Assembly (NCBI GenBank): GCA_017652965.1
Contig: JAGBZZ010000119.1
Location: 1-14,896, forward strand
Origin: Clostridia bacterium
GTDB taxonomy: Bacteria > Bacillota_A > Clostridia > Oscillospirales > CAG-272
Direction: 5' to 3'
Length of the DNA: 14,896 nucleotides
The stretch's first letter is position 1. Each line of letters starts with the position of its first letter. Of this stretch, positions 1 to 7,405 are shown in pieces. Position numbers and translations under genes: made by a program. The notes beneath the pieces were generated by a model. It saw only the letters and a program-made list of their open reading frames with translations. It made no database searches and had not been told where the DNA came from.

Positions 1-1062
1 ATCGTGGAAGAGCGGATGGGTGTGCAGGCAACGGTTGGCACCGTCCCAGATGCGGCCGCCCTCGGCATACACGGCCTGGCAGAAGCGGCGCACAGACAGC
101 CCCTCCAGCTCCTCGGGGACGTAGACCCCGTGCGGGCAGTACCAGCCCGCCATGGTCGAGCCCTCGGATTCATCCACGCGGATCGCACGGATGCCGGGCA
201 GCCCCTCCAGAAGATCCCAGAAATAGTTCATGGCACGGCGGATCTCGGCACAACGCTCGTCATAATACTTCAGCTGTACCCGTGCGATGGCCGTGCAAAG
301 CTGGTTGGCACGCCCCTTCATACCGCCAAGCGGGATGTTGTAGAAGGGGAAAAGATCCTCGCTTTCGGTCACGAATTTGGCATTGTTTCTGTCGTAATGG
401 CCGAAGGCAAGCGCACGCTCGTAAAGCTTTCTGTCATCACAGACGAGGATGCCAAGCTCACCTGCAGCGAAGGACTTGGTGCTCATTAAGGACATCGCGG
501 CGATCTCGCCAAAGGTGCCGAGCTTTTTGCCCTTGTACATACCGCCCTGCGCGTGCGAGACGTCCTCGATCACGATAAGGTTATGGCGGCGGGCAATGGC
601 CATGATCCTATCCATATCGGCAGGATAGGCAAGGTAATGCACCACCATGATGGCCTTGGTATTCGGGCTGATGCACCGCTCGATATCGTCGGGATCCATC
701 GAAAGATGCTCGTCAATATTGCAGAACACGGGGGTAGCACCGAACTGAAGCGCCTGCGAAACGCTTGCCCAATAGGTCTTGGTGGTACAGATGATCTCAT
801 CCCCCATCGAAAGCCCGACGGCAAACATCGCGGCAGTGAGGGCAGCGGTGCCGTTGCAGTAGGCAACCGCGTGGTTGCGCCCCTGCCAGGCGGCAAACTC
901 CTCCTCAAACTGCATGGTGATATCGGTGCCGGAATATTTGTTGTTGCGGATGACGTCCAGTGCCGCGGCCTCGTCCTCCTCGGTTATGATCGGCCATTTG
1001 AAAAGCGATTCAGGAATATTCTTGACGACCTTTTCACCGCCGAACAGTGCTAATTTTTCCAT
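1..1062 (-). CDS. DegT/DnrJ/EryC1/StrS-family PLP aminotransferase (3' end outside window)
   Basis: Partial gene: 354 codons are visible and the reading frame runs off the left edge. The start is the ATG at 1060-1062, preceded 8 nt upstream by an AGGGAG ribosome binding site. The protein looks like the fold-type I PLP enzymes that usually aminate keto-sugars on nucleotide carriers. What I see: an N-terminal LALFGGEKVV segment; CNGTAAL at about 69-75, the cofactor-phosphate region; VIEDVSHAQGG at about 164-174, with the Asp that pairs with the pyridine nitrogen; and MSTKSFAAGELG at about 193-204, where K196 should form the Schiff base. Family members more often read T-G-E-G-G at that site, so AAGELG is a small departure. 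It lies 18 nt downstream of the amidohydrolase gene on the same strand, so the two are very likely co-transcribed. The acceptor substrate is unknown; no nucleotide-sugar biosynthesis gene is visible nearby. Family certain, substrate not. Confidence 0.9.
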   Translation of the reverse strand, partial: MEKLALFGGEKVVKNIPESLFKWPIITEEDEAAALDVIRNNKYSGTDITMQFEEEFAAWQGRNHAVAYCNGTAALTAAMFAVGLSMGDEIICTTKTYWASVSQALQFGATPVFCNIDEHLSMDPDDIERCISPNTKAIMVVHYLAYPADMDRIMAIARRHNLIVIEDVSHAQGGMYKGKKLGTFGEIAAMSLMSTKSFAAGELGILVCDDRKLYERALAFGHYDRNNAKFVTESEDLFPFYNIPLGGMKGRANQLCTAIARVQLKYYDERCAEIRRAMNYFWDLLEGLPGIRAIRVDESEGSTMAGWYCPHGVYVPEELEGLSVRRFCQAVYAEGGRIWDGANRCLHTHPLFHD

Positions 1063-1080
1063 ACCGGTATCTCCCTTTCT

Positions 1081-1974
1081 TTAAAGCTTCAAAAGCTTTA
1101 CGGCATTCTCACGCACGATCTTACGGTAGGTCTCCTCACAGATACTGCCGTCCGCCCGCAGGCCGCTTAAGAATTCGTCAAACTTATACTGATGCACGGC
1201 GTCCTTGTGGCAGATGTCACAGCCGTAGAGGATACGGTCGGAAAATTCCTCAAAAAAGCCGACCGTGAAGTCGGGATCCCGCATCATGGCGCCCATGCCG
1301 CTGCCGGCCGAAAGGTCGCAGTAGAGGTTACCGTAGCTCCGCATAAGGTCCACAATGCGGCCGGGGATGACCTTGCCCGTCGGATAGCCACTGCGGATCT
1401 TTTCGTTGTTATCGGCCGAGATCTCACTCCAGAACACCTGCGAGTGGCCGAGGATACGAAGCCCCGGGTAGCGCTTGAGGATAGACTCCAAGCGGGGCAG
1501 GCCCAGCTCATCCATGATGCCGTAGCGGCCACTGCCCGGCACCGATACGTGAATGGTCATCGGCAGGTCGAGCGCCTCGAGGCACTCGTAGATCCGCAAA
1601 AGCTCGGGCGAATCGGCATACATAGGGACGGTCAGCTCGCCAAAGCCGCGTGCCCCACGGCTTTTATAATATTCAAGAAGGTACGGCACGTTGGCATAGG
1701 CCGTGCCCATGCGGGGGTCTACGTTGCAAAACCACACAAAGCGGTCGGGGTATTGGTCGGCAATGGCCATGCACCCCTCGTTGGTCATGACGGTGGTCTG
1801 ATGCTCGGGGCTCAAAATGGGAAGGAGCACACCCTTTTCGATATTGACCTTATCATAAAGGGATATCATATCCTCCGCCCCCGGGAATTTTACCCCGGTG
1901 CTGTAATACGCGGGCACGTACTGCGCAAATGCCGTGGCGTGTGCGTGTATGTCTATTTTTTTGATGGCTTCCAT
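1081..1974 (-). CDS. Amidohydrolase family 2 (TIM-barrel metal-dependent hydrolase or decarboxylase)
   Basis: A 297-aa cytoplasmic protein of the amidohydrolase-2 family, whose members use an active-site divalent metal to hydrolyse or decarboxylate small molecules. The ligand set is complete: H10-x-H12 in IDIHAHA near the N-terminus, E113 in GFGEL, H142 in TIHVSVPG, H177 in ILGHSQVFWSE and D253 in LYGCDICH. An ATG five codons upstream (1989) is in frame. I chose 1974 because GGAGGG sits 7 nt upstream of that ATG, inside the longer reading. It is the first gene of a two-gene unit with the DegT aminotransferase, 18 nt apart, behind the promoter at 2007-2035. Many relatives are annotated only as 'amidohydrolase'; the substrate cannot be read from sequence. 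No signal peptide is visible. Confidence 0.92.
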   Translation of the reverse strand: MEAIKKIDIHAHATAFAQYVPAYYSTGVKFPGAEDMISLYDKVNIEKGVLLPILSPEHQTTVMTNEGCMAIADQYPDRFVWFCNVDPRMGTAYANVPYLLEYYKSRGARGFGELTVPMYADSPELLRIYECLEALDLPMTIHVSVPGSGRYGIMDELGLPRLESILKRYPGLRILGHSQVFWSEISADNNEKIRSGYPTGKVIPGRIVDLMRSYGNLYCDLSAGSGMGAMMRDPDFTVGFFEEFSDRILYGCDICHKDAVHQYKFDEFLSGLRADGSICEETYRKIVRENAVKLLKL

Positions 1975-2006
1975 GCTTTCACCCTCCATAAGAGCTTTTC
2001 ACCTAT

Positions 2007-2035
2007 ATCTTAGCACAGGTGGCGCAGGGTTGCAA
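2007..2035 (-). promoter_or_regulatory. Sigma-A-type promoter of the amidohydrolase-aminotransferase operon
   Basis: On the minus strand, TTGCAA (2030-2035) and TAAGAT (2007-2012) are separated by exactly 17 bp. Transcription would start near 2000, giving a short leader of about 25 nt before the chosen ATG at 1974. No terminator was recognised between this promoter and the stop of the upstream gene at 2111, so some read-through from that gene is possible. Confidence 0.7.
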
Positions 2036-2110
2036 GGTGTTATTTTGGCATATTTTTGCGTAGCATTGATATTTTTTCGTCAAAAGTAGGAGAAAAACCG
2101 CAATTTGCCG

Positions 2111-4336
2111 TTATACGTCCTCGGCAAGGGTAATGGCGATGTGCTGACAGCCGGGGCGCAGAAGAAGGCGGCCCCCGTCGATCTTTTGCACGTACTCCAT
2201 CCCTGCCGCCAAATCGGCGGGGCGGATCTCTGCCTTCTCACGCAGGGTAAGAAAAACCTCGCAAACGGGGGGCTTTTCAAAGTCGATACGGATGGTTCTG
2301 CCATCCGAGCAAATGTCCAGCCTGCCGCCCGAATATCCAAGCCCCGTGACCGCAAACGGGAGGCGGTACCACCCCTTCGGCAGGGCGGGTAAAAGATACA
2401 GTTTTCCGTCCACGCCCCCCTCGTAGGCAAATGCCCAGGCAAGCATGATCGGCAGGGTGAGAAGCGAGGGCAGGCAGTCAAAGGCGACGACTGCACCGTC
2501 CACCGACACCTGCTCGAAATAGGTGGCAAGCGAGGGAATGCCGTGGTGCGCGGTGTGGGCGTACAAAAGGAGAAGATACTTGTCGATCCTGCCGCTTTCC
2601 AGAAGGTAGCGGGCGTAATGCATGACCGGCCAGTCATCGATCCGCCCCAAAAAGCGGGTCATCCCCAAAAGCTCACCTCCCAGCGCCTCACGCAGGGCAA
2701 GGATCCCCTCGGCCTCGGCGCGCGGCAAAAGCATGGAGGAAAGCATCTCGGGATAGTAGCGGTAATTGGCAAAGGCGTTTTCGGCAATGTCCTCAGAAAC
2801 CGCCACGTCCTGCCTCTCCCACAGCGTGGAGAAATAGCGGCGACGCTCCTCCCCCTTGAGGGGGTAGAAGGTGTCCTCACAGCGCGAAAGGGTCATGGGG
2901 GTGGCGGTGTACCCCAGGCGGAAGGGGGGCAGACGGCCAAAGCGGGTATCGCGCCCATCGCGTGCCAGCACCGCCGCCACGCTTTCCGCAAGGGTGTCGG
3001 CCGCCGTGCGGTAGCGCGTGCCCGCCTCGCAAAGAAGCGATGCCAGGGCAGATAGACCCCGGATCGCCCAAAGGTTATTGTTGAGATACACGTGGATGCG
3101 CTCGTTGGTGTCGGCCTCGGCACACATGTGGATAAGCGGCCCTTCATAGAGAGCGGGGTTCACGGCCATATGCGAGATCAGCTCCTCCCCCATGCCGCAA
3201 AGGCGCCTCCTCTCCTGTGGGCTAAGCGCTAAGGTGCCAAGGATATCGCGGTATTGCCACGCCAAGGACAGGAGCATCCCGTACTCGGCGGCGCTTGCCC
3301 CAAACTGCAATCTTGTGCCCTGGCGGTAGTTGATCCTACCGTCATTTCGTAAAACATACTTTACAAAGTGGCGAAAAACGTCGCGGGCGTGTGCGTGGCG
3401 GCCGAGGCGCACCATGGCCTCTATCATAAAAATGTAGTTGGGTGGGAAGTTGTCGTGCAGCTCTTTTCCGTAAAAGCGGTGGCCGTAATGGGCATGCTCG
3501 GCCGTGCAGGTGATGGCCGCCATGGCCACCGTGCCGTGCGCCGCCGTGGCCAGTGCCTCTGTCGGTAAGGAAAAGCGGGCCCCCTCACCGCGGAAGCCGA
3601 CCCACCAGGACACCGTGTCGCAAAGGGCATCGAGGAAGATGGCCTCCTCGGGCGGGGTGTCAAAAAGCTCGCGCTCCTCTGCCTCACGGGCGATGGCCGC
3701 CACGCGGTATTCGATAAGGCAATCCTCGGGGTGTGCGACCCGGTAGCGCTTAGCGCGGATCCAAAGGATCGGGTCGCGGTCCGGCTCGGTCGGCTCGACA
3801 AAGTACAAAAGCTCGAGGACGTCGGTGGTGTCGGTATAGACCGAAAGCAAAAGCGGCATCTCGCCCGCAAGCAGAGTCTGATAGGGGGAAAGCGCCCCAA
3901 GGTGTGGGTCATACTCGGCGGGGGTGAAGATCGGGCAGGTTTTTCGCGCACGCCCCGAAAGCTGATGGTATACGACCCCAGCTGCATCCACCGTCAGCCC
4001 CGCCACAGACGAGACCCCGCCAAGCAGGGTGTAGGTATCCTTCATAAGGGGCGGCAGGACGCCCGCCACCTCCTCATAGGTCGGCTCTCCCTTTGAAAGA
4101 AGCGCCTCACCGAGAAGATCCCTGCCCGAGGCCAGAACCTCCTCCTTCGTGTAGCCGAGGTAATAGCCTTCCCCTCCCCGCGTGCCGCGCGTGACGTCAT
4201 AGAGAGGAAGGGTATATTCGTCATCCCCCTCACGGTAGAGAAAGAAAAATTTCCCGTCCCGATACTGCTCACAAAGAAAACTGTCCCTTGCGTTGTAGGA
4301 AAACACCGTGTGGGTAAGCCCTTTCATCTTTTCCAT
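2111..4336 (-). CDS. Large alpha/alpha-barrel glycosidase-like protein, family unassigned
   Basis: A 741-aa soluble protein with no signal peptide. An in-frame ATG exists at 4399, but the start at 4336 is preferred: GGAG lies 7 nt upstream of it, and the longer reading would begin upstream of the promoter's -35 element. The N-terminal third is beta-rich. The middle (roughly 240-620) is helical with paired aromatic helices, for example NFPPNYIFMIEAMVRLG, then INYRQGTRLQFGASAAEYG and ERIHVYLNNNLWAIRGL, as in six-hairpin (alpha/alpha)6 glycosidases. The C-terminus (about 640-741) has LYLLPALPKGWYRLPF then GLGYSGGRLDI, the small beta domain common after such barrels (GH65, GH78 and GH95 style). 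I infer a cytoplasmic glycoside hydrolase or phosphorylase acting on imported oligosaccharide. I could not place the catalytic acids, so it could also be a non-catalytic relative. Single-gene unit with its own promoter. Confidence 0.72.
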   Translation of the reverse strand: MEKMKGLTHTVFSYNARDSFLCEQYRDGKFFFLYREGDDEYTLPLYDVTRGTRGGEGYYLGYTKEEVLASGRDLLGEALLSKGEPTYEEVAGVLPPLMKDTYTLLGGVSSVAGLTVDAAGVVYHQLSGRARKTCPIFTPAEYDPHLGALSPYQTLLAGEMPLLLSVYTDTTDVLELLYFVEPTEPDRDPILWIRAKRYRVAHPEDCLIEYRVAAIAREAEERELFDTPPEEAIFLDALCDTVSWWVGFRGEGARFSLPTEALATAAHGTVAMAAITCTAEHAHYGHRFYGKELHDNFPPNYIFMIEAMVRLGRHAHARDVFRHFVKYVLRNDGRINYRQGTRLQFGASAAEYGMLLSLAWQYRDILGTLALSPQERRRLCGMGEELISHMAVNPALYEGPLIHMCAEADTNERIHVYLNNNLWAIRGLSALASLLCEAGTRYRTAADTLAESVAAVLARDGRDTRFGRLPPFRLGYTATPMTLSRCEDTFYPLKGEERRRYFSTLWERQDVAVSEDIAENAFANYRYYPEMLSSMLLPRAEAEGILALREALGGELLGMTRFLGRIDDWPVMHYARYLLESGRIDKYLLLLYAHTAHHGIPSLATYFEQVSVDGAVVAFDCLPSLLTLPIMLAWAFAYEGGVDGKLYLLPALPKGWYRLPFAVTGLGYSGGRLDICSDGRTIRIDFEKPPVCEVFLTLREKAEIRPADLAAGMEYVQKIDGGRLLLRPGCQHIAITLAEDV

Positions 4337-4364
4337 GCTTGCGCTCCTTTCACTCTTCTCTCCT

Positions 4365-4393
4365 ATTGTATCAAATAAAGCCGAAAAAAGCAA
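4365..4393 (-). promoter_or_regulatory. Promoter of the glycosidase-like gene
   Basis: On the minus strand, TTGCTT (4388-4393) and TACAAT (4365-4370) are 17 bp apart, just after the U-tract of the preceding terminator. Transcription should start near 4358, leaving about 20 nt before the ATG at 4336. This placement is the main reason for rejecting the longer start at 4399. Confidence 0.65.
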
Positions 4394-4397
4394 CCGC

Positions 4398-4433
4398 AAA
4401 AAAAGGGCCGCAGGTCAGGGTGACCGACAGCCC
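4398..4433 (-). terminator. Intrinsic terminator after the small membrane-protein pair
   Basis: Read on the minus strand: GGGC, then GGTCA-CCC-TGACC, then GCCC, followed by seven T residues (4398-4404). There is an internal loop between the two stem segments. It lies directly downstream of the stop of the zinc-ribbon membrane protein (4440) and just before the next promoter, so it cleanly separates two units. Confidence 0.72.
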
Positions 4434-4439
4434 GTAAGG

Positions 4440-5042
4440 TTATTTTTCTTGTATCGTTGTGCTGTTGCAAAGCGGGGCACGGCAGGTAAGGCAGCTATCG
4501 CGGGAGGCATCCTGCATTCTGCCGCATTGCATGCACACGCATTTTGTCAGATGCGAAAGGTTGGCAGGGAAAGCAAGATCGGGATGGTACAGCAAGGTGT
4601 CACCCACAGAGAACGCCCCCTCGTACTGCGAGGGGCAGACGACCTCCCGCTTAAGTGGCACCCCCGCCGCATCCTCAAGGCTGATGACAAGGTCGTGCGA
4701 GAAGCGGATCGACGAATGCACCCGGGGCAATCCGCCCGTCCCCTTTGCCGTGCCGTTATAATACTCATGGCGGATGGCAAAGATCCTGCCGACCTGCGCC
4801 CCCTCCTTTTTAAAGACCTCATGCACCCGCAAAACGATTACCGAAAGGAGGCAGGAGAGCAGAACGGCAAAAAGGAGACCAAGCGGCCCTGCTTGCAGGG
4901 TCACCGCCAAGGAAACCGTGAGAAGGAGGATGAGTACAGAAAGAAAAATCTTCTTTTTCGCTTTCCTTGCGCGGTTTTTCTTTATGATACTTGCAAGCGT
5001 TTCAAAAGAATTGAATTTTTCTATGATATTGGCCGTATCCAT
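4440..5042 (-). CDS. Two-helix membrane protein with C-terminal zinc-ribbon
   Basis: A 200-aa protein that I cannot assign to a named family. The N-terminus (1-30) is basic (IIKKNRARKAKKK). Two hydrophobic helices follow at about 32-49 and 54-72 with a very short turn, so both ends probably face the cytoplasm. A 90-residue soluble region comes next, and the tail carries C170-x2-C173 and C184-x2-C187 (with C168 and C192 flanking), a typical zinc-ribbon spacing. The ATG has AAGGAG 7 nt upstream. That ribosome binding site overlaps the TAA of the upstream membrane-protein gene, so the two are almost certainly translated from one message and may form a complex. The soluble region has IRHEYYNG and SLEDAAGVPLKREV, suggestive of a beta-rich fold, but this is weak. 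Function unknown. Confidence 0.82.
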   Translation of the reverse strand: MDTANIIEKFNSFETLASIIKKNRARKAKKKIFLSVLILLLTVSLAVTLQAGPLGLLFAVLLSCLLSVIVLRVHEVFKKEGAQVGRIFAIRHEYYNGTAKGTGGLPRVHSSIRFSHDLVISLEDAAGVPLKREVVCPSQYEGAFSVGDTLLYHPDLAFPANLSHLTKCVCMQCGRMQDASRDSCLTCRAPLCNSTTIQEK

Positions 5043-5053
5043 TGTCTAACTCC

Positions 5054-5356
5054 TTACAAATCGGATGTAGAACCGTTTCTATTATGCAATTCCCTATGCT
5101 CCTGATAAAAGCGGCGATGTACAAGCACCCAAAGCCCAAGGACACCGCCCAGGGAAAGGGCGGAAAACAGGATCAGCATGGAAAGCGCGGCAAAGAGCTT
5201 GGCAATCGGTAGCCCCTCGCTTGCCACCAGGAGCGGAATGGCAACAAAAAGTGCGCCGCCCACCGAAAGAACAAGGGCAAGCAAGCATTCGACGCGGAAC
5301 TCGGTAAACTGCACAAGATAGCGCCGCTCGATCTGCCAAAAGGTTTCACCGTCCAA
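5054..5356 (-). CDS. Small two-helix membrane protein, probable TTG start
   Basis: About 100 aa, not recognised. It has a polar N-terminus (DGETFWQIERRYLVQF), two long hydrophobic helices (CLLALVLSVGGALFVAIPLL and IAKLFAALSMLILF running into LGGVLGLWVLV) and a charged tail (RRFYQEHRELHNRN). The open frame continues upstream to an ATG at 5500, but that extension crosses a strong terminator (5412-5434) and the esterase relic, so it cannot be the real N-terminus. No ATG or GTG lies in frame after the terminator; the TTG at 5354-5356 is the best available start, with AAAGGA further upstream than usual (about 19 nt). The gene may instead have lost its original 5' end. The stop overlaps the ribosome binding site of the zinc-ribbon membrane protein, indicating a coupled pair. 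Confidence 0.6.
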   Translation of the reverse strand: MDGETFWQIERRYLVQFTEFRVECLLALVLSVGGALFVAIPLLVASEGLPIAKLFAALSMLILFSALSLGGVLGLWVLVHRRFYQEHRELHNRNGSTSDL

Positions 5357-5399
5357 AGTTGCCGCACAGTTTGCCGTCCTTTGCTCGTTATTATGCAGA

Positions 5400-5434
5400 A
5401 GAAAGAAGCAAGGGGCGGCCAAAAAGGCCGCCCC
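5400..5434 (-). terminator. Strong intrinsic terminator downstream of the lipoprotein gene and esterase relic
   Basis: A perfect 9-bp stem, GGGGCGGCC / GGCCGCCCC (5412-5420 and 5426-5434), with a 5-nt loop. On the minus strand it is followed by the T-rich run TTGCTTCTTTCTTC. It probably ended the transcript of the esterase whose 3' end survives just upstream, and now serves the cysteine-repeat lipoprotein gene. Confidence 0.8.
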
Positions 5435-5456
5435 GGAGTGCCTATGTATTTTCGGC

Positions 5457-5555
5457 TTAATATCCGAGGACGTCGGCCGCGATGGCAGAGGCCTTGGCAT
5501 CCACCGCAGGGAGGGTGGCGGGGTCGATATCCAGGGCGCGATGAAGCGCGAAGGC
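5457..5555 (-). pseudogene. Relic of an SGNH/GDSL esterase 3' end
   Basis: On the minus strand this stretch encodes ALHRALDIDPATLP and continues to DVLGY-stop, matching the last 30 or so residues of the intact esterase at 8748-9395. Positions 5464-5540 are identical base for base to 8755-8831 (77 bp). At the flanks, both copies still encode L-G-Y-stop but with different codons (GGA TAT TAA here, GGC TAC TGA there), and ALHR here corresponds to ALAR there. The rest of the gene is missing: the frame runs leftward from inside the 3' end of the lipoprotein gene without esterase homology. No ribosome binding site precedes it, so I read it as a remnant rather than a gene. Confidence 0.8.
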
Positions 5556-5569
5556 GTACGGGGTTGCGG

Positions 5570-7279
5570 TTACGCCACGGGCTCGCCGAACTCGAAGGTC
5601 GCGGTTGCCGAGAGGCTTTTCACGATGAAGGCGCCCGTGTAGTTGTAATTCATAAAGGCGAAATACACGCACTTCTTCTCACTCACCTTATCGGGGGCAA
5701 TATCGACGTAGCCGCCCCACGTCTTGGAGGGATTATCGGCCTCAATATAGCCAAAGCTGGAGGAGATCGCGCTCGTCTTATCGAAAATACCGATCGAATT
5801 GTCAAGCTCTCCCGTAGCGGTAATGTAGAAATGCGTATGAACGTCAATGCCGAGCAGCTCATCCGTGTCATAGGCAAAGGCGGTATTCACACGGAAGGTC
5901 TGCACGGTGGCGCTTGTCAGATCCGAATAATCGACGGTCATCCCGTAGCAATAGCCCTTGTTGGCATTCACTCTTTTGGAGGGAGACTTGGAATAGGTAA
6001 AGACGATCTTGCTGACGTGCTTTTCACCGCAGGAGGCGCAGGTGTGGACGGTGGCGGTACGTACGGTACTGTTCCCCATATCCTTTGTTACCTCGGCCCT
6101 CGTATAGGTGTGGCCGGTGGCCGGCAGGACCTTGATGGAGCCGGGCTCGTTCTCGTTGCACCTTGTGCAAACCTTGCGCGTTTCCCCATCCTCCTTACAC
6201 TTTGCCGCCACGGTCCGCACTTCATAATCGTGGCCGAGCGACTCGGAGACCTTTTCGCTGTAGGCGTGCCCGACGGTGCTTTCGGTGCATCTCATACAGG
6301 TATAGTGGCGATAGGCCGCCGTCGTGCAGGTGGCAAGCTCGTCACGGGTGGTATACTGGTGGCCGCTCTTCGGGACGATATCCGAGTTGTAGGCATCGGG
6401 GCATCTTGCGCATTGATGCTTGGTATACCCGTCCGCCGTGCAGGTGGGGGCGACCACGGTCGTGGAATAGGCGTGCCCCTTGGCGTCAATGGCCGTCTCG
6501 TCAAAGGTCTTATCACAGCGCGTGCAGGCGATGTGCTTCATCCCCGTGGCGGTGCAGGTGGGCTCTTGCGTGATGACCCAATCGGTCCTGTCGTGCCCGA
6601 GCGAATCGATCTTCTCGCGCTTCAGCTCCTCGTTGCAGCTAAGGCACACGGTATGCCGGCTCCCGCTCCCCTCACAGCTCGCCTTGACCGTTACGATCCA
6701 GTCGCTCTCGCTGTGGCCGGTGGCGGCGACCGTCACGCTCTGCATGACCTCGTGGCAGTTGAGGCAGGTGGTCTGCTTGGTGCCGCTTGCAAGGCAGGTC
6801 GGGGCTTTGACGACCTCAAAGTCGCTCTCCAGATGCCCAAGGCTCGGGATCGCCTCGCCGTGGATGCGCTCCTCGCACAGGCGGCAGGTCTTGACCCGAT
6901 AGCCGTCGATCTCGCAGGAGACGGGCTTGAGGATCTGCCAGTCGGTAGGTCTGTGGGCCGCAGGCAGGACGACCTGCGCCACGAGGACCTCGTGGCACAC
7001 CGAGCAGTGCTTCCCCTCGGAGAGCCCGTCGGCCGTGCAGGTGTAGTCGACCCCGGCATCAATGACCTCGGTGTGCCCGAGGCTTGGGATCACAAATTCC
7101 ACCGTTTCGCCGCAGTCACCGCACACGTGCGTGCCTTTTCCGTCCTCCGTGCAGGTGGGGGCAAGGACGGTCTTCTCGTCCGTGAAGCTCCCATGCTCAT
7201 GCTCACACGAGGAAAGGAGCAGGACGAGCGGAAGCAGCAAAAGCAGGGCTGCCAGCGTGATTCTTACCTTCTTTGTCAT
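5570..7279 (-). CDS. Secreted lipoprotein with nine Cys4/His-type repeats
   Basis: A 569-aa protein. AAAGGAG sits 6 nt before the ATG at 7279. Residues 1-25 are a lipoprotein signal (basic MTKKVR, a leucine-rich core, lipobox LSSC with C25 as the lipidated residue), so it is probably anchored on the outer face of the membrane. From about 40 to 390 there are nine repeats of about 40 residues with the pattern TC-x9-C-x2-C-x13-G-H. In units 3-6 the first cysteines fall at 122, 162, 202 and 242, an exact 40-residue period. A tenth unit (C414, C417) lacks the first Cys and the terminal His. Residues 425-569 form a different, beta-rich region. Such Cys/Gly-His repeats occur in surface proteins of gut Clostridia; a metal-bound or disulfide-locked stalk is my inference. 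The C-terminal domain may bind a ligand, perhaps a glycan. Confidence 0.88.
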   Translation of the reverse strand: MTKKVRITLAALLLLLPLVLLLSSCEHEHGSFTDEKTVLAPTCTEDGKGTHVCGDCGETVEFVIPSLGHTEVIDAGVDYTCTADGLSEGKHCSVCHEVLVAQVVLPAAHRPTDWQILKPVSCEIDGYRVKTCRLCEERIHGEAIPSLGHLESDFEVVKAPTCLASGTKQTTCLNCHEVMQSVTVAATGHSESDWIVTVKASCEGSGSRHTVCLSCNEELKREKIDSLGHDRTDWVITQEPTCTATGMKHIACTRCDKTFDETAIDAKGHAYSTTVVAPTCTADGYTKHQCARCPDAYNSDIVPKSGHQYTTRDELATCTTAAYRHYTCMRCTESTVGHAYSEKVSESLGHDYEVRTVAAKCKEDGETRKVCTRCNENEPGSIKVLPATGHTYTRAEVTKDMGNSTVRTATVHTCASCGEKHVSKIVFTYSKSPSKRVNANKGYCYGMTVDYSDLTSATVQTFRVNTAFAYDTDELLGIDVHTHFYITATGELDNSIGIFDKTSAISSSFGYIEADNPSKTWGGYVDIAPDKVSEKKCVYFAFMNYNYTGAFIVKSLSATATFEFGEPVA

Positions 7280-7349
7280 ACGTTTCTCCTTTTGGTCTTA
7301 CGTGGGCGGGGCGCAGGCTACCGACGTAAATCCTTTTTCATACTCTATT

Positions 7350-7378
7350 ATTATACTGTCCGCGCGCGCCCAAGTCAA
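7350..7378 (-). promoter_or_regulatory. Promoter of the cysteine-repeat lipoprotein gene
   Basis: On the minus strand, TTGACT (7373-7378) and a perfect TATAAT (7350-7355) are 17 bp apart, with a GC-rich spacer. Transcription should begin near 7343, about 64 nt before the ATG. One of the best promoter matches in the window, so the gene is probably expressed strongly. Confidence 0.78.
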
Positions 7379-7405
7379 GAGCTTTTGAAAAAGAGGCAAA
7401 AAGTC

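Noticed and set aside
1192..2013. A 273-codon plus-strand frame opposite the amidohydrolase
   Set aside because: Antisense shadow; the minus strand carries all six metal-site residues of the amidohydrolase family.
5457..5672. A 71-codon frame ending in the esterase tail, as a real small gene
   Set aside because: Its first half is an out-of-frame reading of the lipoprotein gene's 3' end, and only the tail is esterase-like; the fusion is accidental.
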